NCBI RefSeq assembly: GCF_017916365.1
Contig: NZ_JAFMSU010000002.1
Coordinates: 620,001 to 684,000 of the forward strand
Source of the DNA: Rufibacter roseolus
GTDB taxonomy: Bacteria; Bacteroidota; Bacteroidia; Cytophagales; Hymenobacteraceae
Length of the DNA stretch: 64,000 bases
Reading direction: 5' to 3'
The position numbers and the translations under genes are program-made. Shown here in pieces: positions 43,883-51,447 of this stretch (the first letter of the stretch is position 1; the number at the start of each line of letters is the position of its first letter). A model generated the notes under the pieces. That model saw only the letters and a program-made list of their open reading frames with translations, did not search any database and was not told the DNA's origin.

Positions 43883-45235
43883 TTACTTAAAGAACAGGAA
43901 AAACGAGGTGCCTTTGCCTTCTTCAGACTGTACCTGGATGGTGCCTTTGTGAAGCATGATTATTTGTTTGCAGAGGCTCAGGCCAATGCCGCTGCCGTTT
44001 TTCTTGCTGCTGAAGAACGGAATAAAGATTTTCTCCTGCACTTGCTTTGACATGCCGCTGCCATTGTCGGAGATTTTGAGTACTACTTTTCCCTCTGAGG
44101 AGGCGTAGGCAGACAGGGTGATTTCGGGGGCGGGTTGGTCTTTTACGGCATCCACGGCGTTGACCAGCAGGTTGATCAGTACCTGGTCTAGCAGGTTGGG
44201 ATCTGCTTCTAAGGTCAGGTTTTCGTCCTGGAGAAGTAGGTTAAGCTGGATGTTCTTCTGGGCCAGGGAAGGTAGCATAAGCCGGCGCAGGTTCTGGAAA
44301 ATGTCCTGTACCAAAAGACGTTCTTTATTCAGGTGCGTGATCTTGCTCAGGTTGCGGTACGTCTGCGCAAACTTCAGCAAGCCCTGGCTGCGGTATTTGA
44401 TCGTACTTATGCCTTCTTCCAGATCCTCCAGATCAGTGGCCGATACGCCATTGGGTACTGTGATTTGCAGCCGATCTTTCAAGGTATCAGCGAGGGAGGA
44501 GATGGGCGCAATGGAGTTCATGATCTCGTGGGTCATCACGTTCAAAAGCTTCTGCCAGGCCGCCGATTCGGTTTCTTCCAAGGCATCGTTCACGTTCTGG
44601 AAAGCCACCAGCTTGTACCTTCTGCCTTCATTCTGGAAAACCGTGGCCGAGAGCATGAACTTGTAGGTGCTTCGTTCCAGGCTGGGCGTTTGGATTAGGG
44701 CAATCTTGGGGTGGCCTGGCGGCAGGCTCTGCACTTCGGCGTACAGGCTGGGGTCCCGTCTCTCCAGCGCATGCACCGATTTCAGGAACGGCATCTGCAA
44801 AAGCTTCTTCAACGATTCGTTCATTAAGACTACCTCGCCGCTGTCAAGGTCATAAGACATGATGCCCGTGTCTACCAGCTCCAGAATACGTTGTAGGTGC
44901 TGGTGTTGGGTTTCTTTTTCCTGGTTAATGGTCTTGAAGGTGGTGTTGATCTGGTTGAAGCCTTTTCTCAGGTGCAGCAACTGCGGCGAGGTAGGCTTCT
45001 CACTGAAGTAGCGGTTAAAGTCGCGGTAGTGGATGGCCTCAATGAACAGGTTCAGCTCTTCCTGGGCTTTTTTCAGGAAATGGTACAACTCATATACCTG
45101 GTAGAGTAGCAGCGGCACCAAAAACACCAGCAACTCGGACCAACCTTTGACAATGACAATGGAAGGCGTGCTCAACGTCAGGAGCAGCAGGAAAACCCGC
45201 AGCAGCAGCTTGGCCTCAAAATTCTTAAAGCTCAT
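43883..45235 (-). CDS. PAS-containing sensor histidine kinase (NtrB/NtrY type)
   Basis: The 450-residue kinase has two N-terminal membrane helices (about 10-27 and 30-46) with almost no periplasmic loop, a PAS-like domain (about 110-225; GIMSYDLDSGEVVLMNESL), then HisKA with the phospho-accepting His in LLNVMTHEIMNSIAPI. The ATPase domain shows N box LLVNAVDAVKDQ, G1 ISDNGSGMS and G2 SGIGLSLCKQI. It senses intracellular or membrane signals and should phosphorylate the response regulator whose gene overlaps it by 11 bp immediately upstream. Such pairs commonly control ABC exporters, here the pair at 46976-50200. Confidence 0.9.
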   Translation of the reverse strand: MSFKNFEAKLLLRVFLLLLTLSTPSIVIVKGWSELLVFLVPLLLYQVYELYHFLKKAQEELNLFIEAIHYRDFNRYFSEKPTSPQLLHLRKGFNQINTTFKTINQEKETQHQHLQRILELVDTGIMSYDLDSGEVVLMNESLKKLLQMPFLKSVHALERRDPSLYAEVQSLPPGHPKIALIQTPSLERSTYKFMLSATVFQNEGRRYKLVAFQNVNDALEETESAAWQKLLNVMTHEIMNSIAPISSLADTLKDRLQITVPNGVSATDLEDLEEGISTIKYRSQGLLKFAQTYRNLSKITHLNKERLLVQDIFQNLRRLMLPSLAQKNIQLNLLLQDENLTLEADPNLLDQVLINLLVNAVDAVKDQPAPEITLSAYASSEGKVVLKISDNGSGMSKQVQEKIFIPFFSSKKNGSGIGLSLCKQIIMLHKGTIQVQSEEGKGTSFFLFFK

Positions 45236-46580
45236 ACTTGCCCAATCTTCTATAAAGCGCGGTGCGGGTGATACCCAGTTCCTTGGCGGCTTTGGTCATG
45301 ACCCCGTTGTGTTTCTCCAGTACCCTGATGATGGTGGCTTTCTCCAGTTCCTCCAGGTTAGTAGCGGTAGTTTGAGTGCTAATCTCTGGGGCCGATTCAA
45401 TAGGGGAGAAGATGATGTCCTTTGCGTCCAGGGCGTGGTCATCGGCCATGATCACGGCGCGCTCAATGGCGTATTGCAACTCACGCACGTTGCCGGGGAA
45501 AGGATAACTTTTTAGTTTCTCTATGGCCCGACTAGTGAGGTCCAGCTGTGGTTTCAGGTACTTTTCTGAGTAGACTTTGATGTAGTGGCGGGCCAGCAAG
45601 ATCACATCATTGCCCCGTTTGCGCAGGGGCGGCACCACAATCTCCACGGTATTGATGCGGTAGATCAAGTCTTTCCGGAAACGGGCATCGCTGGCCAGGT
45701 CGGCTAAGGAAACGTTGGTGGCGCACAAAAGCCGCACATCCACGTTGATGGGCTCGTTAGAGCCTACGCGTATCACCTGCCGGTTTTGCAGCACGCTCAA
45801 AAGTTTGGCCTGCTGCTGCAAGGAGATGTTTCCTATCTCATCCAGGAAAATGGTGCCTTTGTTCGCTGCCTCAAACCGACCGGCGCGTTCTTCGCGGGCA
45901 TCGGTGAAGGCGCCTTTCTTGTGCCCGAACAACTCACTTTCAAACAACGACTCGGTGAGCGCGCCTACGTCTACTTTGATGAACGGCTGGCTGGCCCTGA
46001 GAGAATGTTGGTGCAGTGCCTTGGCGATGAGTTCTTTGCCCGTACCATTTTCACCCAGAATAAGGATGTTGGCATCGGTGGGTGCTACTTTCTTTATCTT
46101 GTAGAAAATGTCCTGCATGGCCTCCGACTCGCCCAGCAGTTCCATTCCAAAGCCAGCGTTTTTGTCGGGAGCCGCCGATTGCGTAGCGCCTTTTACTTGC
46201 CCGCTTACCGCTTCCTGCAGGGTGTTCAGGAGTTTTTCATTGTGCCAGGGCTTTACTACAAAATCATAGGCGCCTTCCTTGAGCGACCTGATGGCCAGGT
46301 CAATATCGCCGTAGGCGGTGATCATGATCACGGCGGCGCTGGATTTGAGGCGTTTTATCTCTTTTAGCCAGAAAATGCCCTCGTTGCCCGTGTTGATGGA
46401 AGAGGCGAAATTCATGTCCAGCAAGATCACGTCAAAGCTGTGCTGCTTTAAAAGGGAGGGAATGTTCTCGGGGTTTTTATCAACCACAATCTCTTTTACC
46501 TGAGGCCGCAGCAGGAGCCGGACCGCGGTCAGCACATCGGGGTCATCATCTATCACCAGAACGGAGGCCTTCTTTAATTG
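45225..46580 (-). CDS. sigma-54-dependent response regulator, NtrC family
   Basis: The product has 451 residues from the ATG at 46580 (MQLKKASVLVIDDDPDVLTA); a start at 46640 would prepend 20 non-conserved residues. Receiver domain (1-120) has the acidic pair DDD and the phospho-acceptor Asp in FDVILLDMNFA. The AAA+ domain (about 145-380) shows Walker A GENGTGKE, Walker B GTIFLDEIGN and the sigma-54 contact loop as GAFTDA, not the classical GAFTGA, as seen in several Bacteroidota homologues. A Fis-type helix-turn-helix closes the protein (TKAAKELGITRTALYRRLG). Operon with the histidine kinase. Candidate binding sites for it lie at 46834-46920. Confidence 0.92.
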   Translation of the reverse strand, partial: QLKKASVLVIDDDPDVLTAVRLLLRPQVKEIVVDKNPENIPSLLKQHSFDVILLDMNFASSINTGNEGIFWLKEIKRLKSSAAVIMITAYGDIDLAIRSLKEGAYDFVVKPWHNEKLLNTLQEAVSGQVKGATQSAAPDKNAGFGMELLGESEAMQDIFYKIKKVAPTDANILILGENGTGKELIAKALHQHSLRASQPFIKVDVGALTESLFESELFGHKKGAFTDAREERAGRFEAANKGTIFLDEIGNISLQQQAKLLSVLQNRQVIRVGSNEPINVDVRLLCATNVSLADLASDARFRKDLIYRINTVEIVVPPLRKRGNDVILLARHYIKVYSEKYLKPQLDLTSRAIEKLKSYPFPGNVRELQYAIERAVIMADDHALDAKDIIFSPIESAPEISTQTTATNLEELEKATIIRVLEKHNGVMTKAAKELGITRTALYRRLGKYEL

Positions 46581-46833
46581 CATAGGTAAAAGGTATAAAG
46601 GGTAGGAAGGTTTGTCATCATTAAATCGCAGCCGTTTCACTGCCCAGACACTTGCCAGAAGAAATCAGTTTAAAGCCATTTTTAGAAAAATCGGCCTAAA
46701 ACAGGAAGCCGGATTGTGCATGTTTTAGAAAGGAAATCCGGCCTATCTTCTGCCAGACGAAAAAACGATAATTATGCCACTCTTACAACTGCCTGAAAGT
46801 GAATGTTTTTAGGTAGAGGCCTGGGTACAGCAC

Positions 46834-46938
46834 GTGCGAAAACGCACACATTGGGAGCGAATTTGCACGCGCGGTTGGTAAGTTAAACTTGTAAGTAATT
46901 GAAAATGTGCGAGAAGCGATTCTGGCATTTGTTCTGTA
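46834..46938 (+). promoter_or_regulatory. enhancer-like palindromes and sigma-54-type promoter of the ABC operon
   Basis: Three related sites stand upstream: GTGCGAAAACGCAC (46834-46847, perfect), GAGCGAATTTGCAC (46855-46868, 21 bp later, two helical turns) and GTGCGAGAAGCGAT (46907-46920). TGGCATTTGTTCTGTA (46923-46938) fits the -24 GG and, weakly, -12 of a sigma-54 promoter. The start codon is at 46976. This is the expected architecture for activation by the divergent NtrC-type regulator. Confidence 0.55.
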
Positions 46939-46975
46939 TATTCTGTGGTAGGAATCTCAAACCAGACCTACACCT

Positions 46976-47680
46976 ATGATACAGACCCAGAACTTAGAGA
47001 AAGTGTACCGCACCGATGAAATCCATACCACCGCCCTGAACAAGGTGAACCTGGAGGTAAAAGCCGGAGAATTTGTGGCGGTCATGGGCCCCTCGGGCTG
47101 CGGAAAATCTACCCTGCTGAACCTGCTGGGCTTGCTGGACGACCCGGATGCCGGCAGCCTGGTGTTCAACGGCACCGAGGTAGCCCGTTTCTCTGAGCGC
47201 CAGCGGGCCGACCTGCGCAAACGCAGCATCGGGTTTGTGTTCCAGAGCTTCAACCTCATTGACGAACTCACCGTGTTAGAGAACGTGGAGCTGCCTTTGA
47301 TCTACCTGGGCATGAAGAACCCAGAGCGCCGCCGCCGGGTAGAGGAGGTGCTGGAGAAAGTGCAGATCACCCACCGCATGAACCATTACCCGCAACAGCT
47401 CTCGGGTGGGCAGCAGCAACGGGTGGCCGTGGCCCGGGCCGTGGTGAACCAGCCGCCGCTCATCCTCGCCGATGAACCTACCGGAAACCTGGATTCCAGC
47501 AACGGCAACGAGGTCATGGACCTGCTCTCTGAACTCAACCGCCAGGGCACCACCATCATTATGGTCACCCACTCAGAGCACGACGCCCGTAATACCCACC
47601 GCATCATCAGAATGCTGGACGGCCAGACCATCATGACCGAAGCCACGGTTAGCCAAGCCCAGGCATCCATGGTTCTGTAG
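46976..47680 (+). CDS. ABC transporter ATP-binding protein (LolD/MacB type)
   Basis: A 234-residue ATPase of the MacB/LolD group. Motifs in order: Walker A GPSGCGKST (about residue 37), Q-loop GFVFQSFNLI, signature LSGGQQQRVAVARA, Walker B LILADEPTGNLDS and the switch His in IMVTHSEHD. It energises the large permease encoded 93 bp downstream, and both are downstream of the candidate sigma-54 promoter. It probably powers an export or extraction function in the inner membrane; the substrate is unknown. Assignment of the family is firm. Confidence 0.93.
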   Translation: MIQTQNLEKVYRTDEIHTTALNKVNLEVKAGEFVAVMGPSGCGKSTLLNLLGLLDDPDAGSLVFNGTEVARFSERQRADLRKRSIGFVFQSFNLIDELTVLENVELPLIYLGMKNPERRRRVEEVLEKVQITHRMNHYPQQLSGGQQQRVAVARAVVNQPPLILADEPTGNLDSSNGNEVMDLLSELNRQGTTIIMVTHSEHDARNTHRIIRMLDGQTIMTEATVSQAQASMVL

Positions 47681-47773
47681 AATGCTTCAGGCCAATGGAA
47701 GGTAACAGAACTACCTCTACCTTTACTAACTCCTCTATATTTTCTTTACTAGACCTTTTGAAAGACCAGTTAT

Positions 47774-50200
47774 ATGTTCCAGAACTACTTTAAGATAGCC
47801 TATAGAAACCTCCTGCGGCACAAGGGTTTCAGCTTCATCAATATCGCCGGGTTGGCTTTAGGCCTGACGGCCTGCCTGCTGCTGGGTTTGTTTGTGTACG
47901 ATGAACTGCAGTATGACAAATTTTTGCCAGAGGGAGACCGGGTTTACCGGGTCTACAACAATGTGACCTCTGAGGAATCTACCGACCAGATCACCTGTGT
48001 GCCGCCTATGTTTGGTACCACCATTCAGGAGAACTTCCCTGAGGCCGAGACGGTCCTGCGCATCATTATGCAGCCGTGGGAAGGAAAGAGCCTGGTGGAG
48101 TTTGGCGACAAGCGGATGTATGAAAAAGGCGGCTTGATTTCTGACCCTACTTTCTTCCAGGTGTTTCCGCTAAAGTTTATTTACGGCTCCCCGGAGAAAG
48201 CCCTTGATGATCCAACCTCGGTAGTGATCTCAGACAAGTTCGCTGACCGGGTGTTCGGGAATGTGGACCCAGTGGGCAAGAAAATCTCCATTGACAAGTC
48301 CTCCTTTCTGGTGAAGGGGGTATTTGAAAGCAACCCCAAGTTTCATATACCGGTTAACTTTGTGGTAAATCTGGCCATTATGCAGCTTGAGCCGGAACGC
48401 ATGAAAAGCTGGGGTTGGCAACAGTTTTATACTTATGTTAAGTTGAAAAAAGGGACCGATGCCAATTTGCTGCAAACCAAGTTCAGGGCAGAGGTTAAAA
48501 AGCAGATAGACCCCGAGACCCATAAGCCGCACAACTATGAGCCGGTTTTCCAGCCTTTGAAGGAGGTGCACTTGTACTCGGCCAGTTTCAAGTTTGACCA
48601 GTCTTTACGCGGGAATATCACCTATGTGAAGGCGCTGAGCGTGATTGCCGTCTTCATCCTGGTCATCGCTTGCTTTAACTTCGTGAACCTTGCCACCGCC
48701 AAATCTTTGCAGCGGGCCAAGGAGGTGGGGGTACGCAAAACCATCGGCGCCAGCCGAGGCCAGCTCATGCTTCAGTTCCTGGGCGAGACCTTGCTGCTCA
48801 CCTTCATCAGTGTGGTGTTCGCGGCCGCACTTACCTCGCTGCTGCTGCCTTCACTAAATGCCTTCACCGAGAAGGAAATGAGCTTCAATGTTTTCTCCAG
48901 TCCGGGTCTGTTGCTGTTGTTGCTTGGTCTTTTACTGATAGTAGGCATTCTGGCTGGACTGTACCCGGCCCTTGTGCTGGCGAACTTTAAACCGGTGAGC
49001 GTGCTCAAGGGCGGCCTGGCGAGTACGAATGGTCCGGGTAAAACGCCCTGGTTACGCCATAGCCTCATTGTGCTGCAGTTCTCCTTGTCTGTGTTCCTCA
49101 TTATCTGCGCCGTGGTGGTGTACCAGCAGGTGAGTTTCCTGCACAACAAAGACCTGGGGTTCAACAAAGACCAGATCATGTTCTTTGAGATGCGGGGCAA
49201 TAACATGTACCAGAACTATGAGACTTTTAAAACCGAGTTGCTGAAAAGCCCGGATATAGCGAGTGTCTCTATCGGGTACGGGTTTCCGGGCGATGCCACT
49301 GCCGGCGATGGCATCTACATCACCAAGGATGGCCAACGGGTGAACCATTCCATTACGCACCTGATGGTGGACTATGATTACATCAAAACCCTGGGGCTGG
49401 AAATGCAGGCGGGCCGCTGGCTATCAAAAGACCACCCAACCGACAAAGACGCCGCTTTCGTGATCAATGAAACCGCGGTAAAGGAACTGGGATTCGGGAC
49501 CCCGGAGAAAGCCCTGGGTCAGAAAATGGAATGGCCTATCTGGGGAGCCACCCGGAAGGACTCCACCAAAAAAGGCGAGGTGATTGGCGTGGTGAAAGAC
49601 TTCCATTTTAAGAGTCTTTTTGACAAAGTAGACCCCGCCATCCTGCAGATTTTCCCGGGCGCCAACTGGAAAGTGGCCGTGAAAATGAAAGGAGGTAATG
49701 TGGCCGGGGCCATCAACCACGTGAAAGCAGTTTGGGACAATTTCTCACCAGAGTACCCAGTGGAGTACAAGTTCATGGACGATAACTTTGAGGTGATGTA
49801 CAAGGCTGAGGACAAGCTGAGAACGCTGCTCTGGATCTTTACCGGCATGGCCATTTTCGTAGGTTGCCTGGGACTGTTCGGGTTAGCGGCTTACGCAGCC
49901 GAGCGCCGGAAAAAGGAAATCGGCATCCGGAAAATCCTTGGAGCGGAGACTTCTTCCATTGTCACCCTGCTGTCCAAAGAGTTCCTGAAACTGGTATTGA
50001 TTGCCGCGGTGATCGCCATGCCTTTGGCCTGGTACGCCATGAGCAAATGGCTCCAGGATTTCGCTTACCGCATTGATATTCCGCTATGGGTATTTGGGGC
50101 CGCAGTGATTTTGGCCGGCGTGGTTGCTTTCCTTACTGTCAGTTACCAAGCCCTCAGAGCCGCCACCCTCAACCCTGTGAAAAACCTCCGGATGGATTGA
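47774..50200 (+). CDS. FtsX-type ABC transporter permease, large form
   Basis: The 808-residue permease contains two FtsX modules, each with a periplasmic MacB_PCD domain. First module: N-terminal helix LLRHKGFSFINIAGLALGLTAC, periplasmic part to about residue 270, then helices about 288-400, with RAKEVGVRKTIGASRGQLMLQFL. Second module: helix LIVLQFSLSVFLIICAVV, periplasmic region, and final helices about 690-800 with RRKKEIGIRKILGAETSSIV. The repeated EIGIRK-type loops contact the ATPase. Such proteins are common in Bacteroidota and often controlled by two-component systems. It forms an operon with the ATPase gene at 46976. Confidence 0.93.
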   Translation: MFQNYFKIAYRNLLRHKGFSFINIAGLALGLTACLLLGLFVYDELQYDKFLPEGDRVYRVYNNVTSEESTDQITCVPPMFGTTIQENFPEAETVLRIIMQPWEGKSLVEFGDKRMYEKGGLISDPTFFQVFPLKFIYGSPEKALDDPTSVVISDKFADRVFGNVDPVGKKISIDKSSFLVKGVFESNPKFHIPVNFVVNLAIMQLEPERMKSWGWQQFYTYVKLKKGTDANLLQTKFRAEVKKQIDPETHKPHNYEPVFQPLKEVHLYSASFKFDQSLRGNITYVKALSVIAVFILVIACFNFVNLATAKSLQRAKEVGVRKTIGASRGQLMLQFLGETLLLTFISVVFAAALTSLLLPSLNAFTEKEMSFNVFSSPGLLLLLLGLLLIVGILAGLYPALVLANFKPVSVLKGGLASTNGPGKTPWLRHSLIVLQFSLSVFLIICAVVVYQQVSFLHNKDLGFNKDQIMFFEMRGNNMYQNYETFKTELLKSPDIASVSIGYGFPGDATAGDGIYITKDGQRVNHSITHLMVDYDYIKTLGLEMQAGRWLSKDHPTDKDAAFVINETAVKELGFGTPEKALGQKMEWPIWGATRKDSTKKGEVIGVVKDFHFKSLFDKVDPAILQIFPGANWKVAVKMKGGNVAGAINHVKAVWDNFSPEYPVEYKFMDDNFEVMYKAEDKLRTLLWIFTGMAIFVGCLGLFGLAAYAAERRKKEIGIRKILGAETSSIVTLLSKEFLKLVLIAAVIAMPLAWYAMSKWLQDFAYRIDIPLWVFGAAVILAGVVAFLTVSYQALRAATLNPVKNLRMD

Positions 50201-50438
50201 TTTCGGTATTCCGTTTTTCTGATTCGCTCCAAATTCAAGGCTCCCGTGTTTTGAGTCTGTTTTCCAAATAACAGGCTTAAAGCGCGGGAGCTTTTTTAGG
50301 TGGCCTTCTCCTTATTTGCATTGAACCCCTAGGGCAGGTAGTACTTCTTTTAACCTTATCCGTACATCCTCAGAACAGCCGATGTTCTTCAACGCCTCGG
50401 CTTATAACGTAAGACAAGGTTCAACAAAAAGATAAACA

Positions 50439-50693
50439 ATGGCAAAGGAAAGCAGAATTCTGAAAGCAATGTATGCCCTGGTGAAAGATCAGGAAAGTAA
50501 AACGGGCTGGCCAATAGATGCCGCAGCTATTTCCCAGCAAACCCCGGGACTTTCCCTGGGGGAGATTGAACAGGAAATGCGGGATCTGCAGGTGAAGAAA
50601 CTGGTGCAGATTGACCACGCCCCAGACATGACCTTGTTCTGCCGCCTCACCGAAGCCGGGTTAGAAGAAGCTGAGAAAGCAGCCCGGCACTAA
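50439..50693 (+). CDS. small winged-helix-like protein of unknown function
   Basis: Not recognised. An 84-residue soluble protein. The order of segments (helix MAKESRILKAMYALVK, then GWPIDAAAISQQTPGLSLGEIEQEMRDL, then strand-like KKLVQIDH and MTLFCRLTEAGLEEAEK) is that of a winged helix with LTEAGLEEAEKA as a C-terminal helix as in MarR-like or phage regulators. No sensor domain. Monocistronic with its own terminator shared with the next gene. Confidence 0.6.
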   Translation: MAKESRILKAMYALVKDQESKTGWPIDAAAISQQTPGLSLGEIEQEMRDLQVKKLVQIDHAPDMTLFCRLTEAGLEEAEKAARH

Positions 50694-50744
50694 GCAAAAG
50701 CTTTTATTGAGCTGCTTTTATTCTAAATAGAGGCAGATGTAAAC

Positions 50745-50785
50745 AAAACGGCCCTGAAACGAAGTAGGTGTTTTGGGGCCGTTTT
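50745..50785. terminator. bidirectional terminator
   Basis: 16-position stem AAAACGGCCCTGAAAC (50745-50760) / GTTTTGGGGCCGTTTT (50770-50785) with two G-U pairs. Confidence 0.8.
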
Positions 50786-51133
50786 CTATTGGAACGATTC
50801 CAGGGGAAGGGGCAATTCCTCGCCGGTCATCACGAAGAAGAAGTTCTGGAGTTGGTGCACGTATTCTACCGGGGCGCTGGTGGCAATGTAGCCGCCGTTG
50901 AAGACAATCTCCTTGTACTCGGGGTCAAGCGCCCACTGGCTTAGCTGCGGGAAGGTGAACTCGTGCTCCAGGGGGTTGTAAGAGGCACCAGATAGCCATT
51001 CCTCCGTGAGGGGCATAGGTTCAAAAGCCGACCCGTCGCCGCTCAGGATAGAAATCAATCTGGGAGCATCCAGGGCAACTGGTTTGCCCGCTTCCAGAAT
51101 TATGTTGCCCAGCCGTAGTTCATTCGCAAACAT
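50786..51133 (-). CDS. uncharacterised protein of a Bacteroidota/phage-type family
   Basis: A 115-residue protein beginning MFANELRLGNIILEAGKPV and ending with YVHQLQNFFFVMTGEELPLP. Proteins of this pattern (NELRIGN start, PIPLTEEWL, then VHQLQNLYFALTGEEL) occur in many Bacteroidota, often in prophage-like neighbourhoods, and have no assigned function. No other phage gene is adjacent here. The start ATG is followed by a beta-rich, soluble protein with no signal peptide. Confidence 0.6.
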   Translation of the reverse strand: MFANELRLGNIILEAGKPVALDAPRLISILSGDGSAFEPMPLTEEWLSGASYNPLEHEFTFPQLSQWALDPEYKEIVFNGGYIATSAPVEYVHQLQNFFFVMTGEELPLPLESFQ

Positions 51134-51447
51134 GCTGCAATATAAGATTAAAACCTCTTTGGCCCTCTGACATTTGCAAGGCCGTGCTTGGAGGAACAGT
51201 ATTGCCTCAGCCGCTCGCCGGTTTTAATTAAGTTGAAGAATACGATTAGGAAAACGGAAATAAGGGAATAAAGGTATTAGGGCTTGAAGAGATTGTTCTT
51301 GCTAAAGATGTAAGTCATTGTCGGTTTGAGAAATATGAGTGGTTATTTATCTCTAAATAATTTTTGAGGTTCTCCTTAATCCAATAAAACGCCTGCTTCT
51401 AAAAGAAAGTAGCAGGCGTTTTATTGGGTGTTTTTAGACTACTACCC
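51134..51447. other. spacer carrying the receptor terminator
   Basis: The only structure is the strong terminator at 51381-51427. The rest shows no gene. Confidence 0.5.
51381..51427 (-). terminator. terminator of the outer-membrane receptor gene
   Basis: 17-bp perfect stem CCAATAAAACGCCTGCT (51381-51397) / AGCAGGCGTTTTATTGG (51411-51427). Confidence 0.85.
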
